A DNA stretch of 64,000 nucleotides from Areca catechu (taxonomy: Eukaryota > Streptophyta > Magnoliopsida > Arecales > Arecaceae): NCBI GenBank assembly GCA_021397845.1, contig CM038053.1, positions 105,812,026-105,876,025 of the forward strand, in the 5' to 3' direction. The notes beneath the pieces are model-generated. The model searched no databases and had not been told where the DNA came from. It worked only from the letters and a program-made list of their open reading frames with translations. Made by a program: the position numbers and the translations under genes. Shown here piece by piece: positions 1-12,034 of the stretch. How positions within the stretch are numbered: the stretch's first letter is position 1; the number at the start of each line of letters is the position of its first letter.

Positions 1-49
1 TAGGTCTTGAAAGAAAAGGAAGGAAGGAGCTCGGGCTTACCGTGAAGAG

Positions 50-1511
50 CTACGGGAGGATCCCGAGCAGGGCATCTGCGTAGTCCCGGCCGCCCCGAGC
101 TCGGCGGTCCCGGGCGGTGGAGGCATACTCCATAATCTTCTCCACGAGCCCTTTGTCACGGATGACCGAGTCCCGGTGGGTGATCACCGATGCTGGAGGT
201 GTCAGGCCGGCTCCTGCGCCGGCCGCCCCCTCCGCTGATTCCGCGGTCGACGGGCCGGCGGTGGCCACCGGCTGCACTGTCGAGGCAGCGGTGACAACGG
301 GACCGGCGCTGGACTGAGCTGCAAGCGGTGGAGCCCTCTCAGTAGTGGCGCCACCAGGTCGCGCGGCCGAGGCATCAGCAGCCCCGCCCTGGGGCAGCCT
401 GGGCGGGGGAGCAACGGCAATCGGGCTGGGTGCGGTCACCGTCATGACCTCCCGGCTCGCCTCAGTACGAGCCCTCTTCGCCGCGGGATCATCCACCTCG
501 ATGACATCCCTCTGGGCTGCGCCCTCCAGGAGGTTCTCCAGCGAAAACTTCATCCCTGCAACACAAAGGAACAGAAAGTCAGCCGGCTCGGTCATGAAGA
601 AAAAGGTGGCAGAAGTCAAAGTGGGGCCGAATCTCACCCATCTCGCGGATGGGACTGATCCCGGCCTCAAAAAGATTCTGCTCCGAAAGCAGAACGTCGA
701 GTGCCGGGACCACGTCGCTCAGGAGCTGGGAGTAGGACTCCTGGTCCGCCAACTCAACCCTAGAGTTCCGGTTCGGAGTCCGGTCCGGTTCACTCCAGGC
801 CCAGTCGACATCTTCGACTGAGGCGAAGAAAAACCGGCTCTTCCAGCCCTTCACCGAGGAAGGGATGTCGAACCGAAGACACCTGGGCCGGGGCAAAATA
901 TACCACCAGCCGTCATCGGTGGAGCACTTCTTCAGGGTGAACAAGGCCCTGAAGAGGGAGAAACGGGCAACGAACCCGTGGAAGTGGCAAAAGACAATGA
1001 AAGAGAAGATGACCCGGATGGCGTTGGGAGCCAACTGGGCCGGGACAAGCCGGAAGTGGCTGAGAAAAGAAAGAAAGAAGGGATGCAGAGGAAACCGAAG
1101 ACCCCCGAGGAGGAAGTCTTCGTAGAAGGCTATGCGGCTGGGGCCACTCATGGTGACGCGCTCCCCGGACCGCGGAACAAACAGACGAATGGACCCCAGG
1201 ATGCCGTAAGCATCCCGGAGCAGAGAAAGATCGCCTTCGGTCATGGTGGAGGCATGACCGGAGGGACCAGCAGGAAGAGAAGGAGGAGCAGGAAGAGAAG
1301 GAAGAGCAGGAAGAGAGTGAAGGGGCACGGCAGGAGCAACCGGAGGAGGCCGGATCCCCCTAGGGATGCCAATGGTGATACCCCCGGGTTGCAGACGCCG
1401 GCGGATCTCCTCCGGGATCGTCTCCTCATCTGAGGAGGAAGAAGATGGAGTCCTCGACCGGGATGGACCGGCCTCGTCCGGGTTGGAAGAGACATGGCGA
1501 CGCCGTGCCAT
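50..1511 (-). CDS. Spliced antisense gene of Tat-1, putative gypsy-type transposon protein (PF04195-like)
   Basis: Two exons on the minus strand: 1511-638 and 555-50, about 459 residues. The intron at 637-556 has donor G|GTGAGA and acceptor TTGCAG|GG, and the reading frame is kept exactly across it, with one base of a glycine codon on the left exon and two on the right. Exon 1 opens with a Ser-rich acidic stretch and then has the segment GGLRFPLHPFFLSFLSHF (about residues 135-152), typical of the plant 'putative gypsy type transposon' family. Exon 2 is Ala/Pro-rich and low complexity, ending GILP-stop. The function of the family is unknown. Both exons are free of stops, unusual among its decayed neighbours. 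A GTAAG just beyond the stop (near 40) could be an unused donor. Confidence 0.6.
556..637 (-). other. Predicted 82-base intron of the Tat-1 antisense gene
   Basis: Seen on the minus strand: GTGAGATTCGG at the 5' end and a pyrimidine-rich TTTCTGTTCCTTTGTGTTGCAG-type 3' end. Removing it joins two open frames without a shift, which would be unlikely by chance. Short introns of this size are normal for plant genes. Confidence 0.6.
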
Positions 1512-2001
1512 GGAAAAGAGAAGGACGGAGGATCAAAGAGAAAAGAAAAAGAAAGGGAAGGAGGGGAGCCGGAGAAGATGAGGGCACTCACCGAAAATAC
1601 GCCAGACGAGCGCAGGGCAACAGGAGTTAGCCTGCAGCAAACCGCCCACGAAGCAAGGGGAAAAGGCCTCATTCTGGAAAGTCCCCTCCCTTTCAAACTC
1701 AGCGGACAGCGACCGTACCCGTCATTCTGCCTCGAGCCACTGGACGATCGCCACGTGGGCGCACACCCGACGTCGGTGCCTCGTTAGCAGAGCAACGGCC
1801 TCTGCCTCGAAGCGACGCATTTATTGCGGGCAAGTGGGCGACGCGTGGAGACTCCCCATAGGTTTTCAGTCGCATCGAGCCACGGCGACGAGGATCGTGG
1901 CAATTATGATGCAAGATCTTCGCCTCCCCACGTCATGTCCGCATTTAATCCCGACGTTCCGTTCTATGACGCCCCGACGGAACGGCGGGCTGGGGGGCAA
2001 C
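1512..2001 (+). other. Tat-1 spacer between antisense gene and 3' LTR, with polypurine tract
   Basis: No gene seen. Purine-rich stretch near 1535-1590 on the plus strand, then mixed GC-rich sequence. The last bases before the LTR (about 1987-2001) are GGGCTGGGGGGCAAC, a tract of the kind that primes plus-strand DNA synthesis in Tat-type elements. On the minus strand this interval is the 5' flank of the antisense gene and would have to hold its promoter; I see no clear TATA box. Confidence 0.45.
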
Positions 2002-3552
2002 TGTTACAGCCGTGACAGTGACATGGCCAGGCTCAGATACCGCCGAATGCGATCGAGCCACGTGGAGGTTTCTCCGGCCGAGTCAGCGCCACGTCTTCAA
2101 GACCAGGTTCGGCAAGACTACAGCGCCCGGCAATTTTCTAAGGCAAACCGCCCTCGCCGAGGTCGAGCTCGGACCGAAGTTCCTCTACCACCTCGATGGC
2201 GCCCAAGCCCGGAGAGGTCCGCCCAAGTGAGGTCGGCCAAAGCCAGGAGACCTCCTGCCACCTCGCCAGGTGTCCACCCAGGAGGGGTCTACCTGGGCCG
2301 AGGTCGGTCGACCCTTCGCCCTTCGCCAGGTGGCCCCCCGGAGACGGGCCCACCTCGGCCGAGGCCAGGCGACCTCCTGCCACCTCGCCAGGTGTCCACC
2401 CAGGAGGGGTCCACCTAGGCCGAGGTCGGCTGGTCCTTCGCCCCTTTGCCAGGTGGCCTCCCGGAGACGGGTCCACCTCGACCGAGGCCAGGCGACCTCC
2501 TGCCACCTCGCCAGGTGTCCACCTAGGAGGGGTCCACCTAGGCCGAGGTCGGCTGGTCCTTCGCCCCTTTGCCAGGTGGCCTCCCGGAGACGGGCCCACC
2601 TCGACCGAGGCCAGGCGACCTCCTGCCACCTCGCCAGGTGTCCACCCAGGAGGGGTCCACCTAGGCCGAGGTCGGCTGGTCCTTCGCTCTTCGCCAGGTG
2701 GCCCCCGGAGACGGGTCCACCTCGGCCGAGGTCAGGCCACCCGTACGGAGAAGATCTCAAAGGAAGAGTCACGGGCCCCGAGGCCATCCCTCGGGCCGTA
2801 CGAATCCCAGACGGTGCCCCGTACGGAGGGCGGCGACACGCGGAACATCACTTGCATCGGCCCAACAAGTTCCACAGCCAGGAGGCACGATTCTGACAGA
2901 ACAGGCCCTATAGATGGATGGCACCCACGCTTGGGAAAGAGGGCGCTCTCGCTGGGCCCGAGGCCTGACCGGCTGCCTTACCAGCGCCGCCCCCCCATTT
3001 TCTCTTCTGTCTTTGCCTTTTCCCTGCTGGGCTCGGCGGACGAGGTCGGAAAGCCGCCTGGCCCCCCTTCACTGAAAAGGGAAAAGAGAAGAGGACAGGG
3101 GAGGGGAGTCTCCCAGGAGGAAATGACAAGCGCACGACGAAAGGAGATAAAGAGGGAGGAATCTGGGGACGACAAGGTAAGCGAACAAGCCTGGGGACAA
3201 AGGAGAAGCAGCGGCAAAAGGCCTCGCTCCGGAGAGTGAAAACCAGAGATCCCGAGAGGGAATCACGGGGCGTGAGCTCGGCAAGGAGGCCTGGCCGAGA
3301 TCCTGGTCCCCAGAGCGTCTCTTTCACCAGTAAACTCTCTAAGTCTGGAACCCTTTCAGGGGTCCGTCTGGAGAGTCTGTTCCTTCTCGTCGTCTACTGA
3401 CTTGACCGTCGGAGCTCCATTGCCGGGATCCCCGGCCAGGGTCTTCTAACCCCTTTTTCGCAGGTTCGCCGCAGGAAGGGAGGCTCCCTCGCCAGGCGGT
3501 CAGGAGGGATCGGCGGATCCGTGGCACAGGCACGGCGACGAGAGCGGCAACA
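2002..3552 (+). repeat. Tat-1 3' LTR (about 1.55 kb)
   Basis: Bounded by TGTTACAGCC and GCGGCAACA, directly after the polypurine tract and directly before unrelated AT-rich DNA. Very GC- and CpG-rich, with an internal 122-123 base tandem repeat (2249-2745). The open frames across it (for example 2196-3239) come from the repeat's length being near a multiple of three and are not genes. The second LTR is outside the window, so identity between LTRs cannot be judged. Confidence 0.65.
2249..2745 (+). repeat. 122-123 base tandem repeat, about four copies, in the Tat-1 LTR
   Basis: Copies of the phrase GACCTCCTGCCACCTCGCC start at 2249, 2371, 2494 and 2617, a spacing of 122, 123 and 123 bases; a partial unit continues to about 2745. 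Within each unit CACCTCG, GCCAGGTGG and CCGAGG recur, so the unit itself looks built from shorter words. Units differ at few positions. Position in the LTR upstream half suggests a U3 minisatellite; an enhancer role is only inference. Confidence 0.85.
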
Positions 3553-5209
3553 CATGATATGCAGATATAGAATCTTACATGTTAGATATAATATTAATCC
3601 AAGTAACTGCTTCAGATTGGGTTGATCACCATGGCCATATAGTCATAGGAGAAAAGTAGAGTTTAAAGTCCCTCTCTTTCCATTCAATGGGATCTCCTAT
3701 GGTATGTAGAGGTGTCGTCTATGATTATATCCCATGAACAAGTGAGGTAAATAAAATTATTAAAATTATTTTAATAATTAGATCTATTTTTTAATAATTT
3801 AATCTTCATTAATTTTCTATTTTTGATCTAAAATTAATGTATTAGGATTTGTTTTTATGTTTAGAATATGAAATATAAAATTAATTTCAGCATAAAACTG
3901 TATCATTTAGTTGAATCAAAAAGTATTTAATGTGTATATGATGCATATAAATTATTTAGATCTAAAATTTAGCAAACTTAATCTTGATTAAATTTTAGAA
4001 TTAAGAGGTCTAAAATTAGATTTAAAATTATGAAATAAAGATCTAATCATATTTCATAAATCATGGACTTTGGATTAGCTTAAATCAAGTCAAATAACTA
4101 GGTTAGACCTAGGATTTGAATTTAGAATAATATGGATCTAATAGAGAATTAGATTTAATTTAACAAAAAGTTGATTAGGATTAAATAAACTTTTTCTCTA
4201 GATCAAATCTATAGTGATAGTTTGATCAAATGCATATTATAACAAATGAACCTAATTATGGCTTAATAATCAGACTCGAGTCCTTAGACTAGTCTAATCA
4301 AATCTGATGAATCATTTGGTTTCTAAAGTAAGTATGGCATTTTGATCATGGTCATTAATTGGGGCTACCTCTTACCTGGCTAGCTTATTTGGTATCTAAA
4401 AAAAGAAGTTAATAGCAGAACCCTTCCATTGATCTCCCTTACCTGGTCAATATGGTTAATCAAAGTTTAATCATAGAGCTCATTAATTCAAGTTAACCCA
4501 TGCTAGTAAGGAAGATCAGTTTGACTGATCTAAGTGCCCTTGCACTAATATGATTCGACCCTTGTCACTTAATGAAGTCAGTGAGAGGATTGTTGATTAG
4601 TCCATGTCTTCTTCTCTTTTTTTTAATTAAATTCTCTAAAATCATTATGTCCCTTGAGTGATAAAATTATGGAGATAATTATGTCATGGGCTCCCATTAA
4701 GAATGTGATAATGAATCCAATAGTTAAGATGATCATTGGAGGTCCAAAGACTTGGTACTCATCTGGCTATTTAAATTATTATTCATATTATGTTGGCTTA
4801 GTCATTTCTAAATGATGGTCAGGTTGGCTGGCCTAAGTTAGACTTGGACATCATTGGCAGAAGCACTCAGTCCTATCATGTTCATGGTTGGATCTAACCA
4901 GGACTTCTAGTGGTAGTCCAAAGGCTTATTGATTAGTTCCTCGAAAAAAATTATTACCATAATTTTTTTTAAAAAATAATTAATTAAGAACCTATCTTTA
5001 GATGCAAATGGATGAGCCGGCCAAAGTCGGGCTCATGTGCAGTCTATTAGATTTTGGTACCTACTAAGGAATTGGTTCAATTTCCTGAATTAGAAATAGA
5101 GGCTACCAATTTAATTAAAAATAGTGGGAGAACCTTTATACTAAAGTCCAAGTCTTTAGGATTAAATGATTCATATACTAATTAAGTCTTATTCTTCTTT
5201 CAGTTTAAT
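3553..5209 (+). other. Cop-1 untranslated leader
   Basis: No open frame. AT-rich, and alignable by eye with the Cop-2 leader on the opposite strand (42225-43890): shared landmarks include the GGTTGATCACCATGGCCAT region (3623-3641 here) and the stretch just before gag at about 5190. The length, about 1.65 kb, is large for a copia leader and is shared by both copies. Confidence 0.7.
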
Positions 5210-6095
5210 ATGGTCACCACTTTGTCACTTCATTCATTGCTAGATAATGAAAAATTAATAGGACCCAATTATAATAGCTGGTATTGAAAGCTAAAAATAA
5301 TCCTAGAGCACAAACAAATTTTGTATATGTTGATAGATCCAACACTTAAGAAGCCAGCTAAGAATGCTAGTGGTGCTGTCAAGACACTTATCAAAAGTAG
5401 CTCAGTGACTAAACCTTGGTCTATTATATTATGTAGGCATCCATGAATGATGAATTGAATCACAAGTTTGAGGATGCTCAGCCATAAGACATGCTTCAAG
5501 TATTGAAAGAATCCTTCGGCACTCCTGACATTATTGAAAGGTACAAAATATCTTGTTCTATTTTCAACACAAGGATGAGGGAAGGGGCCTCAGTCACTGA
5601 TCATGTATTGTACATGATCAAACTGATTGAGTGCCTAGGCTAACATGAATTTTCTCTACATGAACAGCTGGGTAAGGATGTGATCCTTAATTCTTTGTCA
5701 AAATCCTACATTGACTTCCTTGATCATTATAGAATGATAAGGCCTATAGTAAACTACCATGGTCGTTGGGCTTACTACAGACCTATGAGAAGGATCATCA
5801 GCTCCATAAGGGATTGGTGAATATAGTGGGAGGATTGACATGACGTCATTTCTTTAAGAAAGGAAAGAAGAAAAATAAAAAAAGGTACAAAGTGCTCTGG
5901 TGACTAAGCCAAGTTAGACCAAGGAGTTGAAAGCCGACCAGACTTAAGCTAAATGCTTCTATTGTATGAAGTAGAGATACTAGAAGAGGAATCGTCCTCT
6001 TTACATTATCTCGTTGAACTCGAACAAGCCAAGAAAGAAGAAGAACCAGCAAGACATTATTGGACAATGTACTTATATGGTAACACCTAATAATT
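5210..6095 (+). pseudogene. Cop-1 gag remnant
   Basis: The start at 5210 gives MVTTLSLHSLLDNEKL, the beginning of a copia Gag (UBN2-type) of the family usually reading SLRSILDANKLTGPNY; compare the Cop-F gag at 57224. Stops and frameshifts occur every 50-100 bases. Later parts still show a short Lys-rich region and the first cysteines of a zinc knuckle (KCFYC, about 5949) with the remainder lost. Minus-strand open frames here are accidental. Confidence 0.75.
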
Positions 6096-9000
6096 TTTTT
6101 ATTTGTGATACTGCTATCTAGGTATTAGATACCGTAAGTCCTATTAATATTTGTAATTTATTGTAGGGACTTCAGGTCAATAGAAGATTCAAAAATGATG
6201 AAAAATTTCTGAACATTGGAGATAGAAGATCTATTCCAGTTTTAGCTTTAAGAATACTCAAACTTATTTTTGATTCTAGTGTCATTGTTTTAGGTGATTA
6301 TCACTATTGTCCTAGTTTTTAATGAATGTAATCTCCATAGACCTTTTGACTAAAAATGATTTTCATTTATCAATAAAAGATAGTTATTAGGATATCATTT
6401 TGAGTGGTATTATTATAATACATGGATAACTGAAAAATGATATTTATATTTCATCATAGCTTGTGAATATATTATACACATCCAATAAATATCCTAGGAT
6501 TGAAAATGTGTCTGATGTCTATCATTGGCATTGTAGGCTAGGTCATATTAACAAGAATAGGATGAACAGGTTATCTAAAGGAGAATCCTCGAGGTTAATG
6601 ATTTTGAATCATTGTCGACCTGCGAATTCTGTCTTCTTGTGAAGATGACTAAGTCACCTTTTACTGGAAAGGGTGAAAGTGCTACTGAGGTTCTGGGTCT
6701 AATACATAATAATGTATGTGGACCTATGAACACTTTAGCCATAGGTGGATATCACTACTTATCATGTTTACTAACAACTTATTGAGGTATGGTATGTCTA
6801 CTTGATGAAACAAAAGTCAAAGTCATTTGAGATGTTCAAATAATTTCATGATTAAAGAAACAAACTAGTAAATATATTAAAATCCTTTGATTTGATTGAG
6901 AAGGTGAATATCTTATGAGTAAATTTATGATAAATTTGGAAGAGAATATGATTCTCTCACAATGGACTCCTCCTAAGATACCTTAGCATAATGGAGTGTT
7001 TGAAAAGAGGAATCAAATTCTATTAGACATGGTTTGATCCATGATGGGGTCTGCAAGTCTGCCTATCTCCTTCTAGGGATATGCATTAGAGTCAACTTAT
7101 TATGTTATAAATAGAGTTCTTAGCAAGTCTGTTGACAAAATTCTATATTAAATATAAATAGGGTGTAAGCTGGCACTCTCATACCTTAGGATCTAGGGAT
7201 GTCTAGCTTATGTCAAACATTTAAAAATAGACAAGCTTGAGCCAAGGTCTAATAATTATACATTTATAGGGTACCCAAAAAAAACTAAGAATTATTTCTT
7301 CTATCATATTAATGAACATATAGTGTTTATTAGTAATAAAGCAATCCTTTTAGAAAGAGAGTTTCTCAAGGAAGGAACTAATATCTTTAAGGTTGAACTT
7401 GAAGAAGTTTGATAGGTAGAAAAATCGATACAATTAAATAAATTCGAAGCTTATTATGGAGGCAACCTTAAAGAGATCTGGTAGGGTACCACATTAAGTA
7501 GACAAATACTATAGTTTCTTGGTCTAGGATGGTGATCTTGTTGAACTTGATGAAAACAACAAGGATCCGATCACCTACATGGATGCGATGTAGAGTTCCG
7601 ACTCTGAGAAATGGCTTGAAGTGATAAAATTCGAAATAGAGTCCATAAAAATCAATGATGTATGGATGCTCATTGACCCACCTGAAGGGGTAAAACCCAT
7701 AGGGTGTAAGTAGATTTTCAAAAGAAAAAGGGACATAGATGGGAAGGTGGAGACCTATAAAGCTCATTTGATTACCAAGGAATATTATCAGCATTATGGT
7801 ATGGACTATGACAAGACATTTTCACCTATAACAATGCTCAAATTCATTCGGATCATGCTTGCAATAGCGATACATGTTGATTATAAAATCTGGTAAATAG
7901 ATGTAAAAATAGTTTTCCTAAATAGAGAGCTAGAATAAAAGGTGTATATAATATAGCTTGAAGAGTTCATAGCCATAGATGAAACAAAGGTGTGCAAGCT
8001 TCAGAGATCCATTTATAGATTGAAGCAGGCATTTCGGAATTGGAATATGCATTTTGATAAGGTGATCAAAATGTATGGTTTCGTCAAGAACAGAAAAGAG
8101 CCTTGCATATACAAATGAACTTATGGTTTAGTTATAGTATTTCTTATTTTGTATGTGGATGACATTCTCTTAATTAGAATGATATTCCTTCATTACATGG
8201 ACTAAAAGTATAGATATCTTCTTAATTTTTCATGAAGGACTTGGAAGAAGCATCCTACGTCCTTGGGATGAAGATCTATAGGGATAGATTTAAAAGGTTG
8301 CTAGGGTTGACCCAGTCCACATATATTGTGACCATATTGAAGCTGTTCAGCATGGTGAATTTCAAGAAATGCTATTTTTCGATAGGCCATGAAATTTATC
8401 TCTCAAAGAAGGATTGTTCGACAAGTCCTTAAGAGAAAAAGCATATGAGCAGGATTCCATATGCCTCACCAGTGGGATCTATCATATACACTATGACATG
8501 TATGAGATCAAATGTGGCATACTCACTAGGAGTAATGAGTAGATACCATCTGATCCAGGTGAGAATCATTAGAAGGTCATAAAAATGATCCTTAAGTATT
8601 TGAGAAATATTAAGGGCTGGTGGCTCTTTTATAGAGATTTTGACTTGAAACTAATTGATTATATTGACTCGAGTTTTCAGTCAGAGAGGGATGATAGCAA
8701 GAATATGTCGAGTTATATTTTTATCCTGAATGAAGGTGCTATCTGTTGGAAAAGTTCTAAACAGTACATTGTAGCATATTTTGTATACAAGGTTGAGTAT
8801 ATTACGGAATTCGATACTGCAAAGGAAGCCATTTGGCTATGAAAGTTCATCACCGAGCTTAGAGTGGCACCTTCCATTAATGGCATGGTTCCCTTATATT
8901 ATGATAGCACTAGAGCCATGGCTCAAGCAAAAGAACCAAAGGCTCATCAACATACCAAGTACATTCTGCATCACTTCCACCTTATCAAAAAAATAGTGGA

Positions 9001-9133
9001 TCGAGGTGACATTGACCTATAGAAGGTCAATGGAAAGGAGAACTTGGCTGGCTCATTTACTAAAGCCCTCAGAATCAAAGAGTTTGATGACCACAAGTGG
9101 AAGATGGGTATTTGATACTATTCTAATTGGCTC
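6096..9133 (+). pseudogene. Cop-1 pol remnant (protease, integrase, RT, RNase H)
   Basis: Recognisable blocks in order: a protease region near 6115-6190 (FICDTAI..VLDT), the GAG-pre-integrase block near 6520-6560 (WHCRLGHINKNRMN), integrase from about 6690 (VCGPMNT), RT near 7640-8200 with YVDDIL at 8152-8169, then RNase H, with the end near 9100 reading FTKALRIKEFDDHKWKMGI. Stops and indels interrupt every block. Same copia lineage as Cop-2 and Cop-F, distinct from the Sire elements. Confidence 0.8.
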
Positions 9134-9143
9134 TAGAACAAGT

Positions 9144-10436
9144 TGTTAAAAAATATGTCCTATAGCCAATCATCTAGGTTGTAGATAGTTGAGCTTTTTA
9201 TAATTTGTACAGGAATCATTAATGAAATAAAAGTTATTTTTGATAGTTTATCACTTTTTATATTTTCCTTTGGACTCTTTGAGATAAAGTCCTTAGAACT
9301 ACTTCAATTTGATAAAAGAGGATTTATCAAATAGTTATTAAATATGTTCGTGACTAAATGATGCATTGTTATCCACGATGACAATGCTTATCGAGCATAG
9401 GCCATTGTATGCTATATAGGTTAGTTGTCCTTATAACTAAGGAGTGTGGAGACACTAGTATGGCATGCAAGTGAGTGTAGGTGTACATTATACCGAATAT
9501 GACCAACTCTGTAAAATACTATATTATTGAGAGTATTTCAAAGAAGGATATAGATATAATTATCTCTCCAACTTAAGATCACTATGGTGACTTGCAAGTA
9601 ACTTATTATATTTAGATACTGAATTACCCGGATTTCTAATCTAGTGATGGAATATTACTGGGTGCAGTAAAGTACTTGTTAAGGTAGTAATGAGTCAAGA
9701 TGGGATTGGCCACTCCAAGATATTGGAGAAAATGCTCTACTGTATTTCAATTTATCAAGACCTTGGCCAGGATAATTCTTGTAAGGAGTTACAGGATTTA
9801 GCAGGTAGAGACATATTTGGATACATTATTCAAAGTTGGTAATTAACTCTAAAATCATTCTAAGTATTAGGGTCAAAGGAATGAATTATATGAAAACCAT
9901 ATGTCTGGGTTCTTGAATGTTGCTTCATGAACATTCATCCTATTTCGATGTCGTGCACTTTTGTTAGATGGTCACATCAATTAGTTTAGGAATTGGTTCA
10001 TGGGCTATTGGCTTAGTGTTCAAACCTATGGGGTCACACATATAAGAAGTCTCTAACCGATCATGATGGTTGCTTATGAATAAGAATCGTTCAGTAAAAA
10101 AAATTATAAATATGATGAACAATTGAATAAATATTATAAATTAATAATTAATTAATTATTAAGTAATTATAAGATGATTAATTAGTAAATTGATTGCTAA
10201 TTAGCTTAATTTGATTGGGAAAAGAAGTTTAGATCAAGTCTAATTAAATTTGGTTCAATTGGATTTTACCCAATTAGGTTATTTGATGACCTAATTACTA
10301 AGAGTTCTTAATTACAATTTGATTCAAACTTGAGCTCAGTTAATTTTAGATTTAATTAGAATTTAATTAAGCCTAATTGGGATCTAATTAGATTGGTTCC
10401 AAGTTGGTTAACTCAGTTATAACCAAATTAGTTTTG
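9144..10436 (+). repeat. Cop-1 3' LTR, left part
   Basis: Starts TGTTAAAAAATATG just after the RNase H end. It aligns along its whole length with the Cop-2 5' LTR read on the minus strand (46338 downward), for example the shared GGAGTGTGGAGACAC and TTTCTAATCTAGTGAT blocks. It breaks off at 10436 with TTTTG, where Sire-A begins, and resumes at 40990. Total LTR length is about 2.25 kb. Confidence 0.85.
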
Positions 10437-12034
10437 TGTTGCCTAGGTGGCTTTTCCAAGAGGGGGGTGAATTGGAAATTTAAAAAGTTTAAGCAATTAT
10501 GTGCCCTTTGAAAATCCCTTAAAGTGAGTGCTGTGATTGAAATAATTGAAAGTAGAAAAAAGATATAAATGGAATGCACAACATAAACACAGGAAATTTT
10601 ATAGTGGTTCGGAGCAATCCAGCTTTTATATCTACTACCCAAGATTACCACTTGGGATTTCCACTATATCTTCCACTAGAATATAGATGGATTGTTTTAA
10701 CAGGCTCACAATCCAAACCTCTACACTTTGGTTTTTAAGCCAGGCTCACCAAAGAAACCCAACACTTGGTTTTAATAGGATCACCAAGAACCCGACACTT
10801 GGTTTTAATACAGGCTAACCAAGAACCTATTTGGTTTTTTTAAACCAAGCTCACCAATAACCCAACAATTCAAAAAGAATGGTAAAGAGAAAGCAACAGA
10901 ATGACAAACAAATTTTGTCGAATGGTTACCGATGCAGCTCAAGAGAAGCCCAATTGATTGCACTTCAATGCACTTGGTTGGCTTCTTCAACTTCTTCAAT
11001 AAATGCTTCAAGCTTCAGATGTGAGTTGGTGATGACTTGAAGTCTATCTTGAATGCTCTTGCAGTGCTCTCTTTCTCACAAAGTAGCTTGGATATTCAAT
11101 TTAGCATTTACTCATCATCTCTTGCTTCTAAGTAGTTCAAATCCCTCAAATATATATTCTTGTACTCTTCTCAGATGAATTTAGCCATTGTAGACCATTA
11201 GGATGTGACATTTAACTGTTGGAGCACTTTTTGGATTCAAATTCCAAGTTTTAGAACTAGCCGTTATAAGCCTGAAATTGACCTTCGAGTCATCTTGGAT
11301 TACCCGAGTCGGCTTGGATCCTCAGAGTAGTCCTGGTTGAGTCGACCACTTCATTCTAGTCGGCTTGGTTGCACAATATTCTGATTCCTCACTCTGTAAG
11401 AGTCGGCTCACCTTGATTCTAGTCGACTCGAATCCTCAAGCCTTAAAAAATATAGTTTGGAAGAGTCGGCTATTTCTCTTTAGAGTCGGCTCAGTTGGTT
11501 GTAGTTCTCAGAGCTCTTTTTCTAGACTTTGAAGGAGTAGGCTCGAATCTCTGAAGAGTCAGCTCGGATGTCTGATAGTACAAAGTAGTCGACTCAGGTC
11601 CCTTAGAGTCGGCTAGGATATCTGCATGCCAAAAATCTTCATGCGTCCCATGTGCCAGAGTTGGCTCTCTTCTCTTCCAGTCGGCTCGAATGAGTTCTTT
11701 AGTGAATTATCAGTTTTTCTCTAGAAATCATTCAGCAAGTCTTCAAAATCTCAAGATGCCTTCAAACTCTTCTAACCAATCTTTTCTAGGAAACTTAAGC
11801 TTGAAACATATCTAGAAGTAACCCATTTTCATGATTTTTACTTAACTTTTTCTTTGGGTTCTTCTTTACATAAATCACTTACAACACAACTCATTTCAAA
11901 ACTAGGAATGTAGAAGTTGAAATTAAACAATGAAATCATCCTACAAAAACATGTAAAACACTTGAAGAGTTATTAGTAAAACAAATGCACGCTCCAATGT
12001 TTGGTTATCATCAAAATCACTTATGGGATCAACA
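10437..12034 (-). repeat. Sire-A 3' LTR (1598 bases)
   Basis: On the minus strand it begins TGTTGATCCCATAAG (12034) and ends GCCACCTAGGCAACA (10437); the two ends form a long imperfect inverted repeat. On the plus strand the same ends read TGTTGCCTAGG and GGGATCAACA. It carries a cluster of seven exact GCCGAC motifs (11308-11685 region) and, downstream of these in the direction of transcription, an AATATATATTT box at about 11148-11157. Confidence 0.9.
11302..11690 (-). promoter_or_regulatory. GCCGAC (CRT/DRE-core) cluster in the Sire-A 3' LTR
   Basis: Exact GCCGAC on the minus strand (GTCGGC on plus) at 11308, 11359, 11402, 11465, 11485, 11608 and 11680, usually inside the wider palindrome-like word CGAGCCGACTC. 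Degenerate copies (GTCGAC, GTTGGC, GTCAGC) lie between them. RCCGAC is the known core bound by DREB/CBF-type AP2 factors; that these sites act so here is inference. The cluster lies about 150 bases or more upstream of the probable TATA box. Confidence 0.55.

Larger units (their letters stand above)
1..3552 (+). mobile_element. Tat-1: 3' end of a GC-rich Ty3/gypsy element (Tat-type)
   Basis: GC-rich block that stops abruptly at 3552, where AT-rich Cop-1 leader sequence begins. It holds, in order, an antisense two-exon gene (50-1511), a G-rich polypurine tract ending GGGGGGCAAC at 2001, and an LTR running from TGTTACAGCC (2002) to GCGGCAACA (3552). No primer-binding site follows 3552, so this is a 3' LTR and the element reads on the plus strand. 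Tat-lineage elements are known to carry extra genes, sometimes antisense, between pol and the 3' LTR; assignment to Tat rests on that layout and the polypurine style, since pol lies outside the window. The left half and the partner target-site copy are also outside. Confidence 0.7.

Noticed and set aside
345..1433. Plus-strand open frames opposite the Tat-1 antisense gene
   Set aside because: Shadows of the GC-rich minus-strand exons; no family resemblance, whereas the minus strand has a domain and exact splice sites.
2196..3239. 347-residue open frame on the plus strand in the Tat-1 LTR
   Set aside because: It exists because the 123-base repeat is a multiple of three and GC-rich DNA has few stops; the protein is a repeat translation with no domain and crosses the LTR promoter region.
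5269..5499. Minus-strand hydrophobic frame in Cop-1 gag
   Set aside because: Antisense shadow of a recognisable gag on the plus strand.
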